Assembly: GCF_000208745.1 (NCBI RefSeq)
Contig: NC_030850.1
Coordinates: 18,118,879 to 18,182,878, forward strand
Length of the DNA stretch: 64,000 nt
Source of the DNA: Theobroma cacao
Taxonomy: Eukaryota; Streptophyta; Magnoliopsida; Malvales; Malvaceae
Reading direction: 5' to 3'
In this document: one piece after another, positions 23,531 to 34,190 of the stretch
How positions within the stretch are numbered: the stretch's first letter is position 1
How the letters are laid out: each line of letters starts with the position of its first letter
Notes under the pieces: model-generated
The model's input: only the letters and a program-made list of their open reading frames with translations
What the model was told of the DNA's origin: nothing
The model's database searches: none
Made by a program: the position numbers and the translations under genes

Positions 23531-24171
23531 ATCTGACAGACTTGTAGGGCACTGCCACGTTGGCTCTTGAGTATCATTGCCGCTTGAGGTTTTTGATGGT
23601 TTTTTTTTAGTAATTCCGTACATGCAAGCTGGTTTAGTATTAGTTCTTTTGTTTTGGACGATGGTGTGCAGTCACGTGGCTGTGGGGGCCATTCACGACT
23701 TCATGTGCAATTATGACATGACACGTCAATTTTGTTGGATCTCAGACTTTAGAATCTTTATTTATTTATATCTTCCATGCAAAGAAAACTGTTGGATGGA
23801 TTAAGCCATTGTAATTGTTGAACCACTCATTTAGCAGTCCATCTCGTACAAGCTACTACTTGGAATACTTCCAAATAGGATTAGGCAAAATTGCTGATTG
23901 CATGCTATTAAAGGAGCTACTATGGAAGTGAAATAGAAAAGCACAAGTTTCATTTATAATCCTTATATTCATATTGTTGGATTTTTAATTCTGTCTACTT
24001 GTAATGGGTGATATTTGAAAAAAATAAATAAATAAAAAGAAGGAAGTAACTGCATAAACCCTAAAGTAGTTACTTTAAGTTCTAATGGGAAGTTTTGACC
24101 ATATATGTTGTGTTGCACGTGCAAGCAAGTTAAAAATTTAGCCATATTTAATATACATATATACATATATG
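23531..24171. other. Intergenic DNA with a few promoter-like words
   Basis: CACGTG at about 23674 and GACACGTCA at about 23720 are G-box and ABRE-like words. No frame or repeat is convincing. The rest is AT-rich. Confidence 0.35.
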
Positions 24172-24407
24172 CAGAGATGAGTGTTAGCTCTATTAGTTTT
24201 TTATAATAATAAAACATTCACACTCATTTATGTTTAACTTTGCTAGTTGAGTGTGTAGGATGAAAAATATATGCCAATAGTAAATTAATCACTAAAAGGC
24301 AAATATCAAATCTTATAAGAATGAGAAGCTAAAGTTGAGCCACAAAACAAAAACCTTTTAGTTGGATAAAAAAAAGAGTTAGTTAACTAAAACTCAAGAA
24401 TAAAGAT

Positions 24408-24625
24408 AACCGGTTCAAAAACAGAGACAACTTAATCGACTAAGAAACATTGCTAGTCGACTAAAAGCTTACTGTCAGAAATTGGGTTTAGAGACAGAGA
24501 TGACTTAATCGACTAAGAAGTTTAGTTAGTCGACTAAGAGTTTACTGCCAGAATCTGAGTTCAGAAACAGAGACAACTTAATTGACGAAGGAGCATAGTT
24601 AGTCGACTAAGAGTATTCTATCAGA
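24408..24625 (+). promoter_or_regulatory. Three ~70-bp units with TAGTCGACTA dyads upstream of the Sire1 TATA box
   Basis: Each unit holds ACAGAGA(C/T)(A/G)AC, then CTTAATCGACTAAG, then TTAGTCGACTAAGAG, then CAGAA. The third unit has ATTGACGAAG at the first dyad. The same three units occur in the 3' LTR at 46437-46645. They end about 110 bp before the TATA box, a typical enhancer position. Confidence 0.75.
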
Positions 24626-25005
24626 AAATTTGAATTTAATGCTAGAAGACAGAATAACGGCTAAAACTGTCTTCAAACTATTTCGCAACGATCAGAAACT
24701 GTCAAACAGCCATCAGAGTTGGTTTTTCAAGTATAAAAACCCTTCCTAACAGCTAAGAACAAGATTAGATGCTTTCAAGATAAAAAAGAGCTCAAAATTA
24801 GCAAAAACTCTTGGCATATTTTCTATACTTCACTCCTATCCTTGTAATAGAGTTAAGCACTTCACCTTGTACCATTGAGATCAGGTTAGTGATCATAGAT
24901 ATTCTTTTATTTCTCTTCTCCTTGAATACTTAGAGTGAGTAAGTCACTCTAAGGGGTTTATTTAAGCTTAGGTTAGCTTGATCGAGTGAATAGGTTCTAA
25001 CTTAG

Positions 25006-27432
25006 TGTCACGACCCAAATCCCGAGCCATGACCGGCACAAGGGCTCAATGGACATAGCCCACTAAGCCCAAGCAAGCCTATCTATATTATCTTGCTCAT
25101 TATTTCATCAAATTACTAAAGTCACATTTCGTAATTTAGAATCTATTTAATGCTATTCATTGCCAACTTATAATGGCATTACCAACTAATATACATGTGT
25201 TGTCTGAACATATGTCTTAATAATTTACATTGGGTCTGTTTAAACACAACAAAAGAGTATTCGACTTCCAGCGGAGAGACTCGGACGAATGTACAGCTAC
25301 TGAATACCGAGACACCTACCAAAGGTTGAATATACGAAGACACTTCGACCTAGTTACTAGCTGCCTCGTGATTTGAAAACATGAAGTTAAAAACGGTGAA
25401 TATAAACCCAGTGAGTGAACAAGGAAGGGAACAAGCAACAGTAATGAAGGATTTAAAAATCATGATGCACTTATTTCAAAACAATGCAATTTAATTTAGT
25501 GCTTATCAAAACCCCTCAAAAAAACCCTAATTGATTAAATCACTTAATGTAAAGGGTCCATGCTCAACAAAAGATTTGAAGAATAAAAAATTTAATATCT
25601 TTCATGCAAGCGAGAATGAATTTTCACTGCAGCGACATTTGACTTAAATTATCAACTGTTTGAGGGTTTCTTAGCTAGCTGAGGGTTTCTCACCAAACCC
25701 CTCATTTTAAACTTAATTTGTTTATTTCTTAATGTTGGAAGTCCATGCTCAACTATGGTACCAAAGAAGTGGAAAATAGCACAACAATCGATCAAGATAC
25801 TAAGCAAAACAGAAAGTTTTTCACTGCAATGAGATTCAAGCCATAAAACACAAACTTTCTCGCTACAGCGAGAACCATGTCTAGTGAAACCCTCGAAAAC
25901 CCGAGAGTTTCTTGCTATAGCGAGAATGAATCTTGCTACAGCAAGAAATAGGGCACCAGCAAAAATTTCCCATTTCTTCAAGAAAATGCCACCCTGTTCA
26001 CATGACAAATGCAACATGAAATACATATAAATTCCCAAAGCTTAACATGTCAAATTTCACATGCATTTCAACCATATACATATTCATGAACTTTCCACGA
26101 CACACATATCGGCTTATGCAAACTCTTACTTGCACATAACTGGGTCCACATCAACATACGGAAGAAACACTCAATGCATATTAAACATATCATCATATTG
26201 TGATAACACATAAACCATTTATATAGCACATTTTCACAAGATAAAAACACTTCACCAAAGGTTTGTTCCCAAGGTACATTTTTAAAGAAAAGCCGAATAA
26301 AATCTTTCAAATGTTTGTACAATTACATTCACATTTTCAAAACAAATTTTGAAATGCAAGTCCACTCATCGGTATTATTTGAGCCTTTAACCAATCCTAA
26401 CTTCCTTAATTGTCCAAATGGGATGATGGGGCTTCGTTGGAACCTATCATCACATTAGCATCACCAATTTGTCAATTCACATACTTATAAAGTCTAAAAC
26501 TTTCTCTTAGCTAGCTTTCAAATGCCATTTAAATGGCTATCTATTTTCACTACCCTAATCACTCTAAAATGAGTGGATAACCTCAACTACAAACATTCAC
26601 AATTCCCTAAAATATCTACCAGCACATGTTATCCATAATTTTTGCAATTAAAATAAAACATACTTATAGGTATATATTTATGAAATTTTTTAAAATTGAC
26701 ACGCCTTACTCACCTTGGTAGCTTGAAACTTTGAAATTCTTTCCAATAAATTTTCCAAGCTATTATGGGAGCTTTCTCTCTCTTTCTCTCTCTAAACACG
26801 TAGCTAGTGAGAGAAAGTATGAAAGTGAGATTTTCCAAGGGTTTTAAAGCGAGAGAATGAAAGAGCACAAGGATTTCATGAAAAGGTGCACCGAGGCATG
26901 AAAATCGGAGCTAAAGAGAGAAAGTTATGGAAACTTGAAGAGGACTCCCATGGAGAATGAAGAAACGTGGGAAGGAAGAAGGAAGAAGAAGAAGAAAAGC
27001 TACTGGAGAATGAGGAAGCTGGTGGAAGAAAGATATTTATAGCTCATACTTATCCAACTCCCTTTGAAATTATGAAAATGCCCTTTAGCAAGTTAACTTG
27101 TTCTTCTCCAATCCTTTGTGCATTTTTTTTATTCTTTTGACATTGGGACAAGGTCCATAATGATCTAAACTACTTGGGTTTACGAAAACTTAAAATTTTG
27201 ACTCAGAGTTCAAAATGACCATTTTGCCCCTATTGTGAAAATTATCAAAACTTCTAGTTTTCTTTGTGTTTTCATCATTACACATTATTTGTTCGGTTTT
27301 ATGCCTATTTAGACTTTAAAATATCATAAAACCTTCTTTTGGGAGCTTTTTAGAGGAAATGACGAAACTACCGCTAGCCTGTGTTATTGCGTCTATACGT
27401 AGTTATGAGCCTATAGGTGTTGAGGTCTCACA
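25006..27432 (-). mobile_element. SL1, solo LTR inside the Sire1 5' LTR
   Basis: The insert is flanked by perfect 5-bp repeats CTTAG (25001-25005 and 27433-27437). On the minus strand it runs TGTGAGACCTCAA to GGGTCGTGACA, 2427 bp. The empty site is visible in the Sire1 3' LTR near 47020. It is the same family as SL2 (49213-51838) in the opposite orientation. A TATA-like TATAAATATC lies near 27031-27042 (minus). The 128-codon open frame at 25652-26038 is LTR sequence, not a gene. Confidence 0.95.
25606..25950 (-). repeat. Array of CTCGCTGCAGCGAG-type dyads in SL1
   Basis: About six degenerate copies of a 14-bp palindrome occur, for example TTCACTGCAGCGA (25623), CTCGCTACAGCGAG (25859) and CTTGCTACAGCAAG (25932). 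They lie about 1.1 kb downstream of the LTR TATA box, so they would be transcribed. SL2 carries the same array at 50806-51205. Confidence 0.7.
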
Positions 27433-27817
27433 CTTAGCCTAGGAAAAGTTAGTTTTGGGTTTTAGTTGATTCTAGGAAACACCATTATTAAAGGTTGTGG
27501 CTAAGCTTGTGAAAAGCCATTATAAAAGCTTGGTGGAAGCTTGGGAATTCCACCGTTTATAGTTATTTGATTTAGAAAATCCTTGGTTGAACAATCAAGG
27601 TAGTGGATGTAATCTTTGACTGAACCACTATAAATCTTTGAGTATTATTTACTTTGTTTTATTTTTTTCATTTTCACTATTCCTTAGATTATTCATTCAT
27701 CTTGTATCAAATTTCATATCATTGATCTTCAATTTGCCCACAATTAGAAATCAAGTTTAGTAAGAGCTAAAAAGTACTATTCACCCTCCTCTAGCACATT
27801 TATTTGGGACTAACAAG

Positions 27818-27830
27818 TGGTATCAGAGCC
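27818..27830 (+). other. Primer binding site of Sire1
   Basis: TGGTATCAGAGCC, two bases after the LTR end, is an exact complement to the initiator tRNA-Met 3' end. Confidence 0.9.
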
Positions 27831-27872
27831 TATCCTGATTTCTTAAGGCTTAACATCCAAAGGGAGATCCTA

Positions 27873-29330
27873 ATGGCTATTCAAAAATTAGTAGTTGCTG
27901 AGGGATAGTCCACAAACAGACCACCTCTGTTTGATGGCTTAAATTATCACTATTGAAGTACTAGAATGGCAATCTATATAAAGACAATAGACTGTGAGAT
28001 GTAGGATATCATCACGGATGGACCTTTCATTCCCTCAACCATAAATGTAGTGACCAATGAAATGATTCCTAAGCCAAGGTTTGAATGGACTGAAACTGAA
28101 ACCAAAGAGGTCCAGACAAATTTCAAGGCAATAAACGCTTTACATTGTGCTTTAACTCCTACTGAGTTTAACAAAGTGTCAAGTTGTACCATAGCTAAAC
28201 AAGTGTGGGGCAAACTTAAGATTATCCATAAGAGGACTTCACAAGTTAAGGAGTCCAAAATAGCTCTCTTAACTCACAATTATGAGATGTTTAATATGGA
28301 ACCTGGTGAAGATATCACCAGCATGCTAGATAGGTTCACTAATATCACCAATAAACTCAGTCAGCTAGGCAAACTAATTCTTGAACATGAAATTATCAAA
28401 AGACTTCTTAGAAGCTTACCTAAAAATTGAAAACCAAAGGTGACTGCCATTCGTGAAGCCAAGGACTTAAATGTCATCACCCTTGATGAAACTTGTGGGT
28501 CTTTTCTTACTCATGAGCTAGAGTTGAAAGAAGAAGAAGAAGAAGAAGATAAGAGAGAAGCAAAAGAAAAAAAGAAAAGCATTGCCTTAAAAGTAAGCAT
28601 TCTCGAAGAAAAATTGGACAATTTATCCTGTGATGATGATGAAGAATTGGCTATGGTGGCAAGAAGATTCAAAAAACTTATGGGACAAAGAGACAGGAGG
28701 CTGGCAAAGAAAGGTTATAGAAGAGAACAAAGTTCTTCATGGAAAAACAAAAGTAAAAATGAATCCAACAAGAAAGATGATGTCATTTGTTATGAATGCA
28801 AGAAGCCTAGTCACTTCAAGTCAGAATGCGCTTTGCTGAAAGAGGAAGCTCTCAAGAAAAACAGAAAATTGAAGAAGGTAATGGTGGTTGCTACATAGTT
28901 TAATAGTGATGTTTCAAGTTCAGATGCTGAAGAAGAAAAAGTGAAAGAAAGAGCAAATTTATGTACGATGGCAAGGGATGATAAATCCGAGGTATCTTCA
29001 ACTCCTTGTGATATTTCTATTGATGAACTTCAAGAAGAGTATGAATGTCTTTATAGTGAATTCGAAAAACTAGCTTCAAAATACAAGATTTTAAAGAAAA
29101 AGATTGCATTTCTTGAAACAGATGTAGAAAAGATAAGACATGACTTTAATTCTGTTTTTGAGCAAAGAAACTTTCTTCAAACAAAACTAGAACATTCAAA
29201 AACAAATTTTAAAAGTCTGAAATTGGAATTGAAAAACAAAACTAAAGCTTTACAAAAGCAGTTGATGAAAATACTGCTCTTGAGAGTTTTAGAAAAGAAT
29301 CATCAAGAAAGAACGTAAATTTTAGAAGAA
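27873..29330 (+). pseudogene. gag of Sire1 (capsid domain, zinc knuckle, coiled coil)
   Basis: The probable start is ATG 27873 (MAIQKLVVAEG). The first 50 codons have stops at sites that read as Gln and Trp in intact homologues. From 28050 a long open stretch shows the copia gag core (FEWTETETKEVQTNFKAINA, then a Q-V-W-G-K-L segment and a R-L-L-R-S-L-P motif). After a stop at 28430 come an acidic EEEEEEDK run, RRFKKLMG, and the knuckle CYECKKPSHFKSEC (C-x2-C-x4-H-x4-C intact, though its usual glycine is changed). From 28941 about 110 residues of Leu/Lys/Glu heptads form a coiled coil. A stop at 28896 separates these two parts. It would build the particle; it is now broken. Confidence 0.9.
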
Positions 29331-29711
29331 ATGCTAATGATTACTCTTCTAGATCTTATGTTTGTGATAAACTTGACCATTTATTTTATAATTGCTATAA
29401 AAGAAAGAAGCATATAGAAAACAATAAGGATTTGGGTTTCGAAATGATCCTATGTAGCAACTAACCTTCAATGACCCATTAAGATATGGGTATCTGTTAA
29501 GAAAAATTGAAAATCTGCCTTGCAGGTTGAGTCAAACAAAAAACACATATGCTCAAGAGCTCAACTGAAAAAGAAGTAACCATGGTACATAAACAGTGGC
29601 TGCTCAAGGCACGTGATTGGAAACGAAATGCTATTTGCTCAGTTAGACAAGAAAAAAGGAGGTACGATTTCTTTTGGAGATGACCCAACAGGTAGACTTT
29701 ATGGTATAAGA
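29331..29711 (+). pseudogene. Sire1 gag-pol junction and protease N-part, cut by Tk3
   Basis: A second cysteine-rich motif (YVCDKLDHLFYNC) is followed by the retropepsin start near 29588. In the frame giving N-S-G-C-S-R-H, the catalytic position is Asn where active copia proteases have Asp. The strand then reads to FGDDPTGRLYG and is cut at 29711. The frame resumes at 40634 with the glycine-rich continuation of the same motif. Stops and at least one frameshift occur between gag and protease. Confidence 0.75.
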
Positions 29712-32643
29712 TGTCAAGCCTGACTTTATAAAATATTAGCCATGTCATTCATGTGCTTGACAGAATGCTTGCATACTTGGAAAGCCCCGAAAAATTGTCA
29801 AAAGTTGGTAGTGTACCTAGTGGTGCAACTAAGTTGAATTAAGCCTCGAACTAATCCAAATAGATATTTTAAGATGAAATTGAGAATTTTAAAATGTCAA
29901 AATGACTTAAAATGGTGATTCGGAGTTCGAGGACCGATTTGAAGTCAAATTGGAATTTTCATGACCTAGGGGTAAAATGGTCATTTTGCTACTCGAGGTT
30001 AAGATGTGAGTGTTGGATGAAATTTTTGACTAAGATTGATCATTTGGAGTATAATTTGAGTTTGAGAAGTGAAGAATTTTAATTTCGACGTTTTTCCGAG
30101 GATAAGGGCAAAATAATTATTTTGCCAACCGAGGAGCAAAATTGTAATTTTACACCACTCAACACTTGTCCAGCACATGAATTTCACCCATTATTCTTAT
30201 GGATCATTGAAGGATTTTATGTGGTGGAGAAATAAAGCTTAATAGTTAAGAATTTAAAAATGGACCAATGGTAAAGTGACAAGTGTCAAGCTTTTATTTC
30301 TTTATTATTTTCCTTATAAATTAGGACAAAATCAGCCCATTTCTCTTCATTATGGTTGGCCTCACCAAGAAGAAGCAAGAAAAAGGAAGAACAAAACCCT
30401 AGGTGGAAAAATTCAGGGGAAAAGTGTGAAAATTCAAGGAAACAAGTGAAAAAAAGTAAGATTTTTCAATTTAAGCTTGAGATCTCTCTTTCTTAAGCAT
30501 GTTTTCTTATTTTCCATGGTTGAATCACATGAAATCATGATGAATCCCTTGCTGGCCGAACACTTAGAGGGAGGTTTTGATGCTTGATTTGGTTAGATTT
30601 CAATATATTTTAGTGTTTTTAGATAGTTAGTGATGTGTAGCATGAAAAGCCAACAAGAAAAATTCACTTCCTCCCATTACCCATCATTGGCCGAATTTTC
30701 CATGTAGAGTGTGGATGGTGGATTTGATTTTATATCAAGTGAATTGGTTAGGAAATGACGAATTACGGTGAGAAAATCAAGTAGGAAAAATCATAGTGTT
30801 GATGCACCCACCATGGCCGAAATTTCCAAGAGAAAATGTGAAGATGATTTTGCTAAATTTTATGCTATTTGACTTGTGTTTGATGGTTTGGAGACTTGGA
30901 AGAAAAATGGAGTTGAATTGGGCATATTGGCCAATTAATCGACTAATAGATTGAATTAGGCCAATACCGTTTTATTTAGGTACACAAATGAATTTGTGAA
31001 GAACACCATGTTTAGATGATAATTCAAACAATTTGCATTCCATTTCATGCATCCATATAGTTTTATAACGGTTTAGCACCGATGTGGTAAATTTCTTGAT
31101 TGTGCATTATGTCTAGGTGGTGAATCCTCCGATAAGGGTAAAGAAATTGTACCTAGGGATCGATAGTCGGAGTACTCTAAAAATTTGACTCCCGAAATAG
31201 TGAGTAACCTTATCATCATTTTAATTATCTAAAGTGGTCTTTTTATTCGATTTTGTGAATGTTATGGAAAATGGGTTTAAATGGTTAATTTTTAGATTTT
31301 ATAAACAAAATGTGTTTAAATGAAATGATTTTATAAATTATCTTGAAATTGAATGATGACTTTGAAAATAGAGTAATTGGAGACCATTTGATGTATTGTG
31401 AATTTATGGTTCTAATTGATTGGCTTATGGCAATATTGGCATGAATGGCTGAATTGGTATTTGTGTTGAAAATGTATAAACTGTTGTTTGCCTTGATAAG
31501 CTGGATAATGATAAATTACAATGTCATGTTGTTGAATTTTTATTGTATGGTGGGTTTAGCTTGCTACAGTGGGCGGGTTCTATGGACCAGCCTATTAGAG
31601 GGGCATGAAATTCAGTTATTACGTACCTCAGTTGGAGAGGCTCGTAGGGTATCTCTAGAGGTATGGTTAGAGTTCACATCAAGCTGAACCACCTCGTGAT
31701 GATGAACTCTGCTAACGCCAAGGAACAACTGTGTTTTTCAAACTAAAAATATGTTTACATGTATACGAAATTTTTAACAGCCTTGATGTACTCGGTTAGA
31801 TACCTCAGCCAAGGTATTCCTGAGAATGATTTTTGCAGGAGCCAAGCTTTTAAGATACTCATAAGCCATGTTTATTATTTAAATGAAATGAATATTTATG
31901 TTATGAAATACTTACTGAGATGGAATATTTTAATCGTCTCCATTTACTCGACTTTAGATATTTTTGATAATGTTTGTTTACTCATTAGGATTATATAATC
32001 TCACCACCCTCCTTTCCACCCATTTCAGGCTTAGAATAGGCTGTAGATAGCTGATTTCGTCGAAGGCTACAGTTGGCTTTACTTCCTTAAAAATCGTAGG
32101 TTCACAGCCTTCGTTCACTTTTGTCATTTGGGGGCCCACGTGTCATTGTAAATTAAATTACATACCTTGACTATCTGTATTACAGTATGTGTGAATTTAT
32201 TTTGCTTTTACGCTACAAAAATTTCTTACAGATAGCTTTATAAAAATTGTTTCTAAGAAAATAGAATATTTTATTAAATTTTTTTATTATATCCAAATAA
32301 TCATAATTTCATTTTAAATGAAGGTTTTAGACGTTTAAACTTATTTTTGATTATGAATTATGTGTTTTGTACTCACATGCTACATTTTTAGCTGGTTTTG
32401 AAATTTTCAGGGAAAAATGATCAAAATGCCCCTGTGAGACAGAAATAATTTTTTTTTATTGTTTTAAGTTGAAAATAGCTTAAAATCTTTTAGAACATGA
32501 TATTTGGCAACGGTTACTCACAGGAGAAATGAGAAATTGATATTAAAGCCTTGCGGGATTTCGGTTGATATTTCGGGTAATGAGTGTCTATCGGAACACC
32601 GCGACTGTTGTTACGGGCTCGAGGGAAGTACCGGGTCATGACA
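29712..32643 (+). repeat. 5' LTR of Tk3
   Basis: TGTCAAGCC to TCATGACA, 2932 bp. TATA box TATAAATTA at 30315-30323, and AAAACCCTAGGTGGAAA near 30394. The GC-richer block with the degraded hairpin spans 31565-31830, and the intact G-box GGGCCCACGTGTC lies at 32132-32144. By eye it differs from the 3' LTR by scattered substitutions, a few percent or more, so the insertion is not recent. Open frames at 31445-31998 are LTR sequence. Confidence 0.92.
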
Positions 32644-32650
32644 ATTAAAG

Positions 32651-32662
32651 TGGTATCAGAGC
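32651..32662 (+). other. Primer binding site of Tk3
   Basis: TGGTATCAGAGC lies 7 bp after the LTR end and complements initiator tRNA-Met. Confidence 0.9.
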
Positions 32663-32802
32663 TTTTGGTTTTAAAGTTGTTTTAAAAATTTATAGTGTTA
32701 GTGTGGCCTCGGGCTAAGTTGGGTTAGGTTGAATAGAATGCATGCATCTGCATATAGAGCCTGAGATTGCCTAAACTTGCTTGTTTCCTCTTATAGATTA
32801 TC

Positions 32803-34190
32803 ATGCCTCCTCGACGTGAACACCCACCTCTCACTAGATCGGCTGGGAGGGAAAGAGGTCATTCCCAACATCGTCAGCTAGATGCAATAAAGGGGAAATC
32901 GGCTGCGTTCACCATTTGTGCAACACTTGCTGCTGAGCGGGCCGAGACTCATCCACATCCTGCACATTCTTCACATCCTTCGCCACCTACTGGTATTCCT
33001 GCCATGTCTCCTGAGGCAGTCCAAGCATTGGCAGCCTTCTTTACTGCTATTGTTGGCCAGGCTCAGGCTGGTCAGGCTCCTCTTATAGTACCACCAATTT
33101 CTCCTTCAGTACGACCACCCCCACCTCCAATTCCACCGCCAGTACAGGATGTATCTATTTCTAAGAAGCTCAAGAAGGCTAGACAACTGGGTTGCGTTTC
33201 TTTTACGGGTGAGTTGGACGCAACCGTAGCCAAAGATTGGATTAATCAGGTTTCGGAGACACTTTCTGATATGAGGTTAGATGATGACCTGAAGTTGATG
33301 GTGGCCACGAGATTACTAGAGAAGAGAGCTCGTACATGGTGGAATTCAGTAAAATCCCATTCCATGACTCCTTTGACTTGGTCAGACTTTCTAAGAGAAT
33401 TTGATGGTCAGTATTTTACTTATTTTCATCAGAAAAAAAAGAAGAGAGAATTTCTAAGTTTGAAACAAGTGAATTTAACTATAGAGGAGTACGCAGCTCG
33501 TTTTAACGAGCTGATGTTATATGTGCCGGATCTGGTGAAATCTGAGCAAGATCAGGCCAATTATTTCAAGAAAGGGCTCCATAATGAGATTAGAGAGCGG
33601 ATGACAGTGACTGGTAGGGAGCCACATAAGGAGGTGGTACAGATGGCTTTACGGGCCGAGAAGCTTGCAAATGAAAATAGAAAAATGTGAGCTGCGTTTG
33701 CAAAAAGGAAAAATATGAGTGTATCTTCCAATCAGCCACCAAAAAGGGGTAAAGACTCATCTGCTTCAAGGAGTACTACCTCTGTTTCAGTGACATCTCC
33801 TCGACCTTCATTTTCACAAACACAGCAGAGGCCTCCGAGATTCAACAGATCTGCGATGACTACTTCTGGAGGTTCTGATAGATGCAAGAAGTGTCGAAAG
33901 AATCATTTTGGGCTGTGCAGGGGACCAGTATGATGTTTTCATTATGGTCAGCAGGGCCACATTAGGAGTGATTGCCCACAGATAGAACAGGCTACTGCAA
34001 CTGCTCTATCTCCACCAGTTTGTACGGATATGTAAAGGAGAGATCCTTTTGGGTTACCACCGAGGCAGGGAGTAGCTATACAGTCTGGCGTAGAGAGTAA
34101 CACCCTAGCATATCCACCTTCGAGACCACAGACTCAAACTTAGATAAGAGTTTTTGCTGTGACAGAATATGAGGCACGGGTCTGACCTAG
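32803..34190 (+). pseudogene. gag of Tk3
   Basis: ATG 32803 opens MPPRREHPPLTRS. After a proline-rich N-part (residues 50-125) comes the retrotransposon gag core: the FTGELDATVAKDWI segment, ARTWWNS, FDGQYF, EEYAARFNELMLYVPDL, then EVVQMALRAEKLA. The frame is open for 295 codons to TGA 33688-33690, where the neighbouring family copy has a sense codon. It continues through KKCRKNHFGLC, a TGA at 33931, and a zinc knuckle CFHYGQQGHIRSDC whose second Cys is Tyr. More stops lie at about 34033 and 34141. The capsid core is complete, unlike in Tk1. Confidence 0.93.

Larger units (their letters stand above)
24182..27815 (+). repeat. 5' LTR of Sire1, interrupted by SL1
   Basis: The sequence matches the 3' LTR at 46199-47437 on both sides of SL1, about 1.2 kb net of the insert. 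It has a TATA box TATAAAAAC at 24732-24740 and ends GACTAACA at 27815. Three 70-bp units with TAGTCGACTA dyads lie upstream of the TATA box. Confidence 0.9.

Noticed and set aside
25652..26038. 128-codon minus-strand open frame
   Set aside because: It lies wholly in the solo LTR SL1 across the palindrome array; SL2 has no matching frame.
27974..28258. 94-codon minus-strand open frame
   Set aside because: It is antisense to the capsid domain of Sire1 gag.
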